NCBI GenBank assembly: GCA_030526935.1
Contig: JAUNBY010000078.1
Coordinates: 1 to 10,325, forward strand
DNA length: 10,325 nt
Direction of reading: 5' to 3'
Source: Clostridia bacterium
GTDB lineage: Bacteria > Bacillota > Clostridia > Christensenellales > Aristaeellaceae
Numbering within the stretch: position 1 is the stretch's first letter; every line of letters begins with the position of its first letter. The position numbers and the translations under genes are program-made. The notes under the pieces were generated by a model that ran no database searches, had not been told where the DNA came from, and saw only the letters and a program-made list of their open reading frames with translations. Below, one piece after another: positions 1 through 6,356 of the stretch.

Positions 1-306
1 GTTTGCGTTCGCGTAATTACAAGGCCTGAAGACTCCTATGGCGGCAGAAGTATCGATTCCACGCGAAAGGCGCTCGCGGCAATGCGCGCAATGGGCGTAA
101 ATGTAACCTGCGTCGGCGCGATACATCAGAAATTCGCATTAATAGATGAAAAGACCGTCTGGTATGGCAGCATTAATTTGCTAAGCTTCGGTTCATCTCG
201 GGAAAGCATCATGCGCTTGCAAAGCGGCAGCATAGCCCGCGCTTTGTCAGAGAACGCCGGGTTCGCTAGAAGAAGAGAGACTTCTCATGAAGCCTTTTTC
301 AATTAA
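1..306 (+). CDS. Phospholipase D-like domain protein, C-terminal part (5' end outside window)
   Basis: The frame is open from the first base and ends at TAA 304-306, giving 101 visible residues. A PLD-type H-x-K-x4-D motif is visible (H42, K44, D49 of the visible part, in IHQKFALID), followed by GSIN at 56-59, the usual companion of the HKD motif. This is therefore the last catalytic half-site of a PLD-superfamily protein. The family includes phospholipases, nucleases and transferases; bacterial proteins with a C-terminal PLD module fused to a helicase have very similar tails (IDEKTVWYGSINLL, then an acidic/Arg pair ESIMR), so a helicase/nuclease fusion is my favoured reading. That is inference, because the N-terminal part is missing. 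An internal ATG at position 82 is not the true start, since conserved-looking sequence runs upstream of it. No terminator hairpin follows the stop. Confidence 0.75.
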   Translation, partial: VCVRVITRPEDSYGGRSIDSTRKALAAMRAMGVNVTCVGAIHQKFALIDEKTVWYGSINLLSFGSSRESIMRLQSGSIARALSENAGFARRRETSHEAFFN

Positions 307-309
307 CCG

Positions 310-339
310 CGATATTATACCATCAATCTACGATATTAT
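310..339 (+). repeat. Pair of 9-bp direct repeats spaced 21 bp apart
   Basis: CGATATTAT occurs at 310-318 and again at 331-339, exactly 21 bp apart, which is two turns of the DNA helix. The second copy ends 3 bp before the proposed -35 region of the MFS promoter. This geometry matches the direct half-sites bound by AraC-type activators, and such a regulator is encoded 1.6 kb downstream. The repeats are seen directly; their role as an operator is inference. Confidence 0.6.
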
Positions 340-342
340 GCA

Positions 343-371
343 GTGATTTTGTCCCGCAAAGGTGATATAAT
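343..371 (+). promoter_or_regulatory. Extended -10 promoter for the MFS gene
   Basis: A perfect TATAAT lies at 366-371, preceded by TG at 363-364 (TGn extended -10). The -35 region, 17 bp upstream (GTGATT, 343-348), is poor. A weak -35 with an extended -10 is typical of promoters that are either self-sufficient through the TG motif or helped by an activator. The predicted start near 378 leaves a leader of only about 16 nt before the MFS start codon, with the RBS near its 5' end. Confidence 0.65.
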
Positions 372-394
372 GTCATCCTGAAAGGGGCGAGACC

Positions 395-1606
395 ATGGCG
401 AAAAAGTACAAAAAGACATTATACGCGTGCTATCTCGGTTTCATCACGCAGGCTATAGCGGCCAATTTTGCTCCGCTGCTGTTTCTCACGTTTCACAACG
501 ACTATGCTATTCCGTTGGGGCAAATCGCGCTCATCCCGATGACGCTGTTTTTAACGCAGCTGATCATCGATGTTTTCTGCGCGAAATTCGTCGATCGCAT
601 TGGCTATCGCAAGTGCATCGTTGCATCCGGAATATGTTCCGCCGTAGGCTTGGCGGGGCTTGCGCTGCTTCCGGATCTGTTGGCCGATCCCTTTGCGGGA
701 ATCATTATAAGCGTCGTTATTTATGCCGTCGGCAGCGGACTGGTCGAAGTGTTGTGCAGTCCCATCGTGGAAGCGTGTCCTCTCGACAACAAGGACGCCG
801 TCATGAGCCTTTTGCATTCGTTCTACTGCTGGGGCTGCGTAGGCGTAATACTGTTATCCACGGTATTTTTCGCCATTTTCGGCGTGCATCAGTGGAAATG
901 GCTCGCCTGCATCTGGGCGATAATCCCCTTATATAATACCCATAACTTCCTCACCTGTCCCATAGAGCGCCTGGTGGAGGAAGGAAAAGGCATGAGCATA
1001 GGCGATTTGCTGAAAGTACCGTTGTTTTGGATATCAATCGTCCTGATGGTGGCCGCCGGAGCGTCCGAACTGTCTATGGCGCAATGGGCGTCGGCATATG
1101 CGGAATCGGCTATTGGCCTGTCGAAAACGACGGGTGATTTGGCCGGACCCTGCCTGTTTGCCGTTACAATGGGTATCAGTCGCGCTATCTATGGCAAGTA
1201 TGGAGAAAAGCTCAATTTGATGCGGTTCATGTTGGGATCGGGCTGCCTGTGTCTCGTCTGCTATTTGCTGGCCGCTGTTTCGTCAAGCCCTCTGGTCGGA
1301 TTGATCGGTTGCGTGATTTGCGGGTTTTCCGTGGGCATCATGTGGCCCGGAACCATAAGCGTTTCATCGGGGCAATTGCCGCGCGGCGGAACGGCTTTGT
1401 TCGCGCTATTGGCCATGGCGGGTGATTTGGGCGGCGCGCTTGGCCCGGGACTGGTAGGCGCGATTACGCAGAATGCCAACGACAACCTCCAGACGGGAAT
1501 GATGGTCGGCTGCGTCTTTCCGCTTGCCCTGATATTTTCTCTGATTGCCATGAAGAGAATACAACGCAGGCAAAATCCCAAGGTTGACAATCGTCAGACG
1601 GTATAA
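395..1606 (+). CDS. Major facilitator superfamily (MFS) permease
   Basis: This 403-residue protein has about twelve hydrophobic segments (roughly 12-32, 45-63, 76-94, 101-120, 138-160, 168-184, 208-226, 248-265, 275-295, 298-317, 334-356, 367-387), the usual size and layout of an MFS secondary transporter. The loop after segment 2 carries FVDRIGYRK (65-73), the MFS motif A (GxxxDRxGRRK-like). The hydrophilic central loop at about 188-205 separates the two six-helix halves. It should move a small solute across the cytoplasmic membrane using an ion gradient; the substrate cannot be read from the sequence. The start at 395 is supported by AAAGGGG at 381-387, 7 nt upstream, and by the promoter just before it. 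The next gene follows after 25 bp and is probably co-transcribed. Isoleucine codons are mixed ATC/ATT/ATA, unlike the opp genes. Confidence 0.88.
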   Translation: MAKKYKKTLYACYLGFITQAIAANFAPLLFLTFHNDYAIPLGQIALIPMTLFLTQLIIDVFCAKFVDRIGYRKCIVASGICSAVGLAGLALLPDLLADPFAGIIISVVIYAVGSGLVEVLCSPIVEACPLDNKDAVMSLLHSFYCWGCVGVILLSTVFFAIFGVHQWKWLACIWAIIPLYNTHNFLTCPIERLVEEGKGMSIGDLLKVPLFWISIVLMVAAGASELSMAQWASAYAESAIGLSKTTGDLAGPCLFAVTMGISRAIYGKYGEKLNLMRFMLGSGCLCLVCYLLAAVSSSPLVGLIGCVICGFSVGIMWPGTISVSSGQLPRGGTALFALLAMAGDLGGALGPGLVGAITQNANDNLQTGMMVGCVFPLALIFSLIAMKRIQRRQNPKVDNRQTV

Positions 1607-1631
1607 TTAAATATACAGGAGGGAATATCAA

Positions 1632-1940
1632 ATGGTCATCGATAACAATCAAAAAGAAATTGACGCTATGGCCGAATTTCACAGGGGGAATCGTCAGGAA
1701 GGCTTCAGGCTCCAGGAAGAGTTTGCCGCGGAATTCAGGAAGGAGTACGAGAACGCGGATCATTGTTCCTGCGAGAAGTCGTGCCGGTATCACGGAAACT
1801 GCAAGGAATGCGTCGCGATTCACAGAGCTCATCAGGAACACGTGCCAAACTGCATGAGACCGATTATTAACAAAAAACTCAAGCTCGTATCCGAACTGAC
1901 GGAGCATTCAATAATAGACGAGCTGGAAAAATCGAAATGA
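1632..1940 (+). CDS. Small Cys/His-rich, probably metal-binding protein
   Basis: This 102-residue protein starts after a strong RBS (AGGAGGG, 1617-1623). Its N-terminal 40 residues are charged and look helical. The core at 44-74 reads HCSCEKSC, then RYHGNCKECVAIHR and a final Cys: C45, C47, C51, C57, C60 and C74 with H44, H54, H64, H67 and H70. The spacing C-x-C-x3-C-x2-H-x2-C-x2-C-x3-H resembles a family of small Firmicutes proteins that carry a CxC...HGxCxxC...HR...P.C signature. Some are named 'LPS biosynthesis protein' in databases without good cause, and DUF6485 is a related-looking group. Binding of zinc or an iron-sulfur centre is likely from the ligand pattern, but the function is unknown. 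It has no signal peptide or membrane segment. It lies 25 bp after the MFS gene on the same strand, so a shared transcript is likely. Confidence 0.8.
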   Translation: MVIDNNQKEIDAMAEFHRGNRQEGFRLQEEFAAEFRKEYENADHCSCEKSCRYHGNCKECVAIHRAHQEHVPNCMRPIINKKLKLVSELTEHSIIDELEKSK

Positions 1941-1962
1941 TAACGGTTTCTCTTTCGCCGGA

Positions 1963-2847
1963 CTATGAGCGCTTAATCCGGTACTCGCTTGGCGTCATGC
2001 GGTAACTCTGGCGGAATTTGCGGCAAAAATAGCCGGGGTTTGAAAAGCCGACCTTGCCGGCGATGGCGGTAACCGTTTCCCGCGTGGAACACAAAAACCG
2101 CGCCGCCTGTGAAAGGCGGTATTGAATGAGGTAAGCGACCGGAGAGAGGTGTATGCAGGATTGAAATATATTCAAAGCGCTGCTCTTCCCGACTGACGCG
2201 GACGAGGCGATGTCTTCCAGCGTCAGTTCGCGGGCGTAGTTGTCGTGAATGAATTGCATCATTATCCGCAACCGCGCCTGCCGCAGGTCAGGCCCCTGCG
2301 AGTCGCGCGCGGTTTCGGATAAATCCAGGTGCTCGTACAGCGTCTGCCACAGTTCCATCAAATGGCGCACCGTGGCGAGTTCCCTGACATCCGACGCGGC
2401 CTGCAGGGCAAAAACTTCCCGCAGCAGTCGCAACGCTTCGCTTTCCCACGGAACATCCGCGCGAAACACCTTGAAGGCAGTCGCGCAATCCACTACGGGT
2501 CGAATGTATTTTTCATACAAAAGGCTGTTTTCCGAAGCCAGCAGGGCAGGGGAGAAGACGATGTTGGGAATGATTGCGCTGCCCTGCGCCTCAAAGCGAT
2601 GCAGTATACCGCTGTTTATAAACAGACCTCCCCCCTCTGGAATCTCCATTTGATCCGTTCCGACGCGGCAAATCGCCGCGCCTTTTTTGACATACACCAT
2701 CTCCATCTCGCGATGCCAGTGCCAGTCAATGCGGTGGAAATCGAAATCCCAAATGTCCTCCAGATAGTATTTAAAAGGATATCGGTCGTTTCCGTGCTGT
2801 ACCATTTCCCGAAGCGTCTCGTCAGTTTTAGTCCCGAAGCCGTTCAT
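1963..2847 (-). CDS. AraC-family transcriptional regulator with N-terminal cupin sensor
   Basis: This 294-residue protein has the two-domain AraC/XylS layout. The N-terminal cupin-like effector domain includes DWHWHREMEMVYVKKG (41-56), with the usual H-x-H...E cluster and a glycine turn, then the INSGILHRF strand (77-85). The C-terminal domain has two helix-turn-helix units: about 209-230 (TLEDIASSASVGKSSALNIF) and 257-279, whose VGFSNPGYFCRKFRQ matches the strongly conserved second recognition region and leads into TPSEYR at the end. Such regulators bind direct half-sites near promoters and usually respond to a small molecule held by the cupin. The start is supported by AAAGGAC (complement of 2855-2861) and a good promoter further upstream. 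It is divergent from the opp operon and convergent with the MFS unit. Either could be its target; the ligand is unknown. Confidence 0.9.
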   Translation of the reverse strand: MNGFGTKTDETLREMVQHGNDRYPFKYYLEDIWDFDFHRIDWHWHREMEMVYVKKGAAICRVGTDQMEIPEGGGLFINSGILHRFEAQGSAIIPNIVFSPALLASENSLLYEKYIRPVVDCATAFKVFRADVPWESEALRLLREVFALQAASDVRELATVRHLMELWQTLYEHLDLSETARDSQGPDLRQARLRIMMQFIHDNYARELTLEDIASSASVGKSSALNIFQSCIHLSPVAYLIQYRLSQAARFLCSTRETVTAIAGKVGFSNPGYFCRKFRQSYRMTPSEYRIKRS

Positions 2848-2932
2848 CTGATTTGTCCTTTCGAAAAATTTCCTGTTCGGCGACGGCGGGTGAATATCGC
2901 ATGCCCCAATAGCCGATCACTCCTTTGCCGAC

Positions 2933-2961
2933 AGTATACCACGGGTAGCGATACCTTGCAA
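2933..2961 (-). promoter_or_regulatory. Promoter of the araC-type gene
   Basis: Reading the minus strand, TTGCAA (complement of 2956-2961, four of six matches to the -35 consensus) is followed after 17 bp by TATACT (complement of 2933-2938, five of six). A TG dinucleotide sits one base before the -10, giving an extended -10. Transcription would start near 2926, leaving a leader of about 80 nt before the start codon at 2847. Confidence 0.65.
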
Positions 2962-3075
2962 GCGAGCGGCGCATGGAGTCGCCGTATAAATGCAGGAACA
3001 GCCGGGTTATTGTTCATTACGCCGCCTGATTTGACCTGAAACTACGTATTTTATGAATATTTTCCCATTTCGGTA

Positions 3076-3104
3076 TTGCGTTTTCGATTTTGTGCTGTTA
3101 TAAT
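3076..3104 (+). promoter_or_regulatory. Promoter of the opp operon
   Basis: TATAAT at 3099-3104 is a perfect -10 and carries an upstream TG (3096-3097), so it is an extended -10. TTGCGT at 3076-3081 lies exactly 17 bp upstream and keeps the essential TTG of the -35. The start would fall near 3111, giving an approximately 75-nt leader that includes the stem-loop before oppB. Confidence 0.65.
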
Positions 3105-3133
3105 AATATGAAACTTATCCATATATACGGGCG

Positions 3134-3170
3134 GGCGGGCGCGCGCTTGACGGCGCGACGCGTGTCCGCC
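3134..3170 (+). promoter_or_regulatory. Stable GC-rich stem-loop in the opp leader
   Basis: GGCGGGCGCGCG (3134-3145) can pair along all 12 positions with CGCGTGTCCGCC (3159-3170), using two G-U wobbles, around a 13-nt loop. The stem ends 4 nt before the purine-rich RBS (GGGGGGAAGG, 3174-3183). There is no T-run, so it is not an intrinsic terminator. It could protect the 5' end of the mRNA or affect ribosome access; the pairing is visible, the role is inference. Confidence 0.5.
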
Positions 3171-3184
3171 GCCGGGGGGAAGGT

Positions 3185-4102
3185 ATGGGCAGATATATAA
3201 TAAAGCGCGTGGGGACTATGATACTGACGCTGTTTATGATAGCGCTTGTGACGTTCACGCTTATGAAGGTGGTTCCCGGAGGGCCGTTTACGCAGGACAA
3301 GCAGCTCCCCCAGGCGGTCATAGACGCGCTGAACGAAAAATACAATTTGAACGATCCGCTGTATAAGCAGTTTTTCGATTATATCGGGGGCTTTCTGCGC
3401 TTCGACCTGGGGCCGAGCTTCAAATATCAGGGCAAGACCGTAAACGACTTCATAGAAAACGGCTTCCCCTATTCGGGGCGGCTTGGCCTTATTACGCTGG
3501 CTTTCGTGCTGTTGACGAGCATCCCCATGGGCATTGTCGCGGCGCTCAAAAATGGCAAGTGGCAGGACATGGTTCTTTTGACAATAGCCACCCTGGGCGT
3601 TACCATACCAAGCTTCGTCATAGCCACGGGTCTTATGTACATATTTTCATTCAGGCTCGGCTGGTTTCCGACCTACGGCGTGGACAGCTGGAAGGGATAT
3701 ATACTGCCGATGCTGGCGCTGGGAGGGTATTCCGTGTCTTTTATCGCGAGGCTCATGAGGTCGAGCCTTCTCGAAGTCATGGGTCAGGACTATATTCGCA
3801 CCGCCCGCGCCAAGGGCATTTCGGAAACCCGCGTCGTTGTTAAGCACGCTCTTAGAAACGCGCTCATACCCGTAATCACCGTGCTCGGCCCCACAATCGC
3901 CAATCTGCTCACGGGAAGCTTCGTTATAGAAAAGATATTCGCCATACCGGGCATGGGGAGCTATTTCGTAAACAGCGTCACCCAGCGCGACTACACGACC
4001 ATCATGGGAATGACGGTCTTCTACGCCGCGTTTTTGATAAGCATGGTGTTTATAGTCGATATATTCTATTGCCTTATCGACCCGCGCATTAAATACGATT
4101 GA
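3185..4102 (+). CDS. oppB: Oligopeptide/dipeptide ABC transporter permease, OppB type
   Basis: This 305-residue membrane protein is the first channel subunit of a peptide importer. It starts with the classic basic segment and helix of OppB/DppB (RYIIKR, then helix 1 at about 9-30 and VVPGGP), followed by an extracytoplasmic stretch with LNDPLYKQFFDYIGGFLRFDLG (55-76). More helices lie near 98-120, 128-155, 172-190, 226-248 and 277-297. The EAA coupling loop that contacts the ATPase is at 197-230 (DYIRTARAKG, then LRNALIPV), and the protein ends with the family's typical DPRIKYD. The start at 3185 keeps the conserved basic N-terminus, but its RBS (GGGGGA/AAGG, 3175-3183) lies unusually close, 1-4 nt before the ATG. 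Isoleucine codons are mostly ATA. It forms an operon with oppC, 12 bp downstream. Confidence 0.93.
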   Translation: MGRYIIKRVGTMILTLFMIALVTFTLMKVVPGGPFTQDKQLPQAVIDALNEKYNLNDPLYKQFFDYIGGFLRFDLGPSFKYQGKTVNDFIENGFPYSGRLGLITLAFVLLTSIPMGIVAALKNGKWQDMVLLTIATLGVTIPSFVIATGLMYIFSFRLGWFPTYGVDSWKGYILPMLALGGYSVSFIARLMRSSLLEVMGQDYIRTARAKGISETRVVVKHALRNALIPVITVLGPTIANLLTGSFVIEKIFAIPGMGSYFVNSVTQRDYTTIMGMTVFYAAFLISMVFIVDIFYCLIDPRIKYD

Positions 4103-4114
4103 GGAGGTCTCGCC

Positions 4115-5323
4115 ATGAAAGATGTGAAAAACGCGGCGGCCTCGCCCGAGGCGGTGAAGGCGGGTCGCGGAGTGGATGATATGTGGGCGCCCGTCGCGCT
4201 CGACGACGGCGAACGCGAAAAAATCTGGGCAAAGCCCCGCAGCTTCGCTCAGGACGTATGGTTTCGCTTCAGGCATAAGTTTACGTCGCTATTGGGACTG
4301 GCGCTGGTGGCGTTCATGCTTGCCTTCGCGCTCATAGGCCCCTTCTTTACGCCCTACGACTATTCCCGTCAGGATCGCTCTCTCGCAAACATCCCCCCGG
4401 TGATGAGCGTCGTCGAGGGGCGCGAGGGCAATTACCTGTACGTCACGCAGGCCTTGAAGGTCATAGAAGTCTCCTCCGACGGGCATTTGCTCTCGGCGCT
4501 CAAAAAGGGCAAGGACGATTCGAAGCTCAAGCGCACTCAGTACAGCTACGCCGACGGAACCGCGGTATATCTCGATTATACCGCCCTGCCCGCGACTATA
4601 CTTGACGAAGACGAACAGCGCCTTCCCGTAAGCGGGACGCTTTGGAATAAGAGTTATCTGTTGGGAACGGATCATCTTGGGCGCGACGTGCTCACGCGGC
4701 TGATGTACGGAGCCAGGATATCGCTCATGGTGGCCTTTATAGCGGCCGCGGTCAATATGGTCATAGGCATATTGTACGGAGGCATCGCGGGGTATTTCGC
4801 GGGTCGCGCCGATTCCATAATGATGCGCGTAGTGGACGTGATATCGACTATCCCCTTGACGCTTTACGTAATACTGATAAAGGTCTGCCTCGACAACGGG
4901 CTTGTATCCATAATAATAGCGCTTTCGAGCGTATATTGGGTGGACATGGCGCGCGTCGTGCGCGGACAGGTGCTCACGCTTCGCGAGCAGGAGTTCGTCG
5001 TCGCCGCCAGAACCATAGGCTCATCCACAAAGAGCATATTGCTAAACCACCTCATACCCAATACCATGGGGCCAATACTTGTGACGGTGACAATGCTCAT
5101 ACCAAGCGCCATATTCATGGAGGCCTTCATGAGCTTCATAGGCATAGGCATCGCCCCGCCCATGGCCTCATTGGGAACCATGTGCAACGACGCGACGGAG
5201 GCGCTTCGCTCCAATCCCTATCAGCTTTTTCTCCCCGCGCTCGCCATATGCCTTATAATGTTCGGCTTCAATTTTCTGGGAGACGGCCTTCGCGACGCGC
5301 TCGATCCCAAGCTTAAAAAGTAA
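4115..5323 (+). CDS. oppC: Oligopeptide/dipeptide ABC transporter permease, OppC type, with an enlarged first loop
   Basis: This is the second channel subunit, 402 residues, against about 300 for typical OppC. A long hydrophilic cytoplasmic N-terminus (1-55, including the conserved SFAQDVWFRFRHK) precedes helix 1 (about 56-77). Residues 88-178 form a charged, strand-rich insertion outside the membrane. The standard core then resumes with LLGTDHLGRDVLTRLMYGAR (182-201), helices near 202-228, 245-272, 318-345 and 370-390, and the EAA loop at 291-323 (FVVAARTIGSS, then HLIPNTMGPI). It ends with the OppC-type NFLGDGLRDALDPK. The SD AGGAGGT (4102-4108) overlaps the oppB stop codon, so translation is probably coupled. 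The insertion could interact with OppA or with the cell wall; that is inference. Confidence 0.93.
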   Translation: MKDVKNAAASPEAVKAGRGVDDMWAPVALDDGEREKIWAKPRSFAQDVWFRFRHKFTSLLGLALVAFMLAFALIGPFFTPYDYSRQDRSLANIPPVMSVVEGREGNYLYVTQALKVIEVSSDGHLLSALKKGKDDSKLKRTQYSYADGTAVYLDYTALPATILDEDEQRLPVSGTLWNKSYLLGTDHLGRDVLTRLMYGARISLMVAFIAAAVNMVIGILYGGIAGYFAGRADSIMMRVVDVISTIPLTLYVILIKVCLDNGLVSIIIALSSVYWVDMARVVRGQVLTLREQEFVVAARTIGSSTKSILLNHLIPNTMGPILVTVTMLIPSAIFMEAFMSFIGIGIAPPMASLGTMCNDATEALRSNPYQLFLPALAICLIMFGFNFLGDGLRDALDPKLKK

Positions 5324-5335
5324 GGAGGCGATTAA

Positions 5336-6355
5336 ATGGACGCGCTGATTTCCGTCAGAAACCTTCAAACCTCCTTTTTCACGAGCGCCGGAGAGGTACA
5401 GGCGGTCAGGGGCGTGAGCTTCGACATAGGAAAAAGCGAGTCCGTGGGCATAGTCGGAGAGAGCGGATCGGGAAAATCCGTCACATCGCTTTCGATGCTA
5501 AAGCTCATGGGCGCTACGGGGCGCATAAAGAGCGGCGAGATACTCATGCAGGGCATGGATCTCGCGAAGATGTCCCCCCGCGCGCTGAGGACGGTGCGCG
5601 GAAGCCTGATATCGATGATATTTCAGGATCCCATGTCGAGCCTCAACCCGCTTTTGACCGTCGGCTCGCAGGTGGGCGAGATGATATGGGCGCACGATAA
5701 AAAGCTCTCCAAGGACGAACGCATGGCGCGGGTGCTCGATTTGTTCCGCATGGTCAAGATACCCGAGCCGGAAAAGCGGCTTTCCTGCTATCCTCACGAG
5801 TTTTCGGGCGGTATGCGCCAGAGGGTCATGATAGCGATGGCGCTGGCGTGCAAACCGCAGCTTCTCATAGCGGACGAGCCTACGACCGCGCTTGACGTGT
5901 CGATTCAGGATCAGATACTTAAGCTCATGCGCCGTCTTCAAAAAGAGATAGGCATGTCGATACTTTTCATAACCCACGATCTGGGCGTAGTAGCCGAGAT
6001 ATGCACGAAGGTGCTCGTCATGTACGGGGGGCTTATAATGGAACAGTCGCCCATAGACGAATTGTTCGCCTCTCCCCGCCATCCCTATACAATGGGCCTT
6101 CTGGGGAGCGTTCCCGGACTTCATCAGAAAAAGAGCGACCGGCTCAAGCCCATTCCCGGCTCTCCCCCGGACATGCTCCACCCGCCCGCGGGCTGCCCCT
6201 TCGCCCCGCGCTGTCCCTACGCCCGCCGCGTATGCCTCGAACGGATACCTTCATATGTCGACCTCGGAGGCGGTCACATAAGCATGTGCCATCTGCTCGA
6301 CGCCAGCGCTCCAAGACAGGGCAATCCATTTTACCGGACGGAGGAGGCGAACTGA
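5336..6355 (+). CDS. oppD: Oligopeptide ABC transporter ATP-binding protein, OppD type
   Basis: This 339-residue cytoplasmic ATPase powers import together with OppF. All ABC motifs are intact: Walker A GESGSGKS (41-48), Q-loop Q97 in IFQDPMSSLNP, signature FSGGMRQR (156-163), Walker B LLIADEP (176-182), D-loop ALDVS and the switch histidine H214 in FITHDLG. The OppD/DppD-specific C-terminal extension is present, with four cysteines C287, C293, C300 and C318 (CPFAPRCPYARRVC, then MC). This pattern is known to bind a 4Fe-4S cluster in some peptide transporter ATPases; that it does so here is inference. The SD AGGAGG (5323-5328) overlaps the oppC stop codon, 7 nt before the ATG. OppF follows after a single base. 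Confidence 0.95.
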   Translation: MDALISVRNLQTSFFTSAGEVQAVRGVSFDIGKSESVGIVGESGSGKSVTSLSMLKLMGATGRIKSGEILMQGMDLAKMSPRALRTVRGSLISMIFQDPMSSLNPLLTVGSQVGEMIWAHDKKLSKDERMARVLDLFRMVKIPEPEKRLSCYPHEFSGGMRQRVMIAMALACKPQLLIADEPTTALDVSIQDQILKLMRRLQKEIGMSILFITHDLGVVAEICTKVLVMYGGLIMEQSPIDELFASPRHPYTMGLLGSVPGLHQKKSDRLKPIPGSPPDMLHPPAGCPFAPRCPYARRVCLERIPSYVDLGGGHISMCHLLDASAPRQGNPFYRTEEAN

Positions 6356-6356
6356 G

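Larger units (their letters stand above)
2848..3184. other. 337-bp divergent intergenic region between the araC-type gene and oppB
   Basis: No credible gene lies here. The region holds the RBS and promoter of the araC-type gene (minus strand), the opp promoter (plus strand) and a GC-rich stem-loop leader before oppB. The two promoters face away from each other, with 114 bp between their -35 elements (2962-3075). That interval is suitable for shared regulation, but I found no strong inverted repeat or recognisable cre or CodY site in it. An 8-mer identical to part of the MFS-promoter repeat (GCGATATT, complement of 2893-2900) occurs in the araC-type leader. Confidence 0.7.

Noticed and set aside
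1941..1962. Possible shared terminator between the convergent Cys-rich and araC-type genes
   Set aside because: The 22-bp gap has no inverted repeat or T-run that would support an intrinsic terminator.
2329..3039. A 236-residue plus-strand frame opposite the araC-type gene
   Set aside because: The AraC-family protein on the other strand has complete cupin and HTH domains, and this frame has no recognisable motif.
3129..3140. GGGC repeated three times, considered as a phase-variable tract in the opp leader
   Set aside because: Three units are too few for slippage-driven switching, and the bases are better explained as part of the stem-loop arm.
3647..4276. A 209-residue minus-strand frame across oppB and oppC
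   Set aside because: It lies opposite clear membrane permease coding sequence, shows no domain and crosses the oppB-oppC junction; it is a shadow frame.
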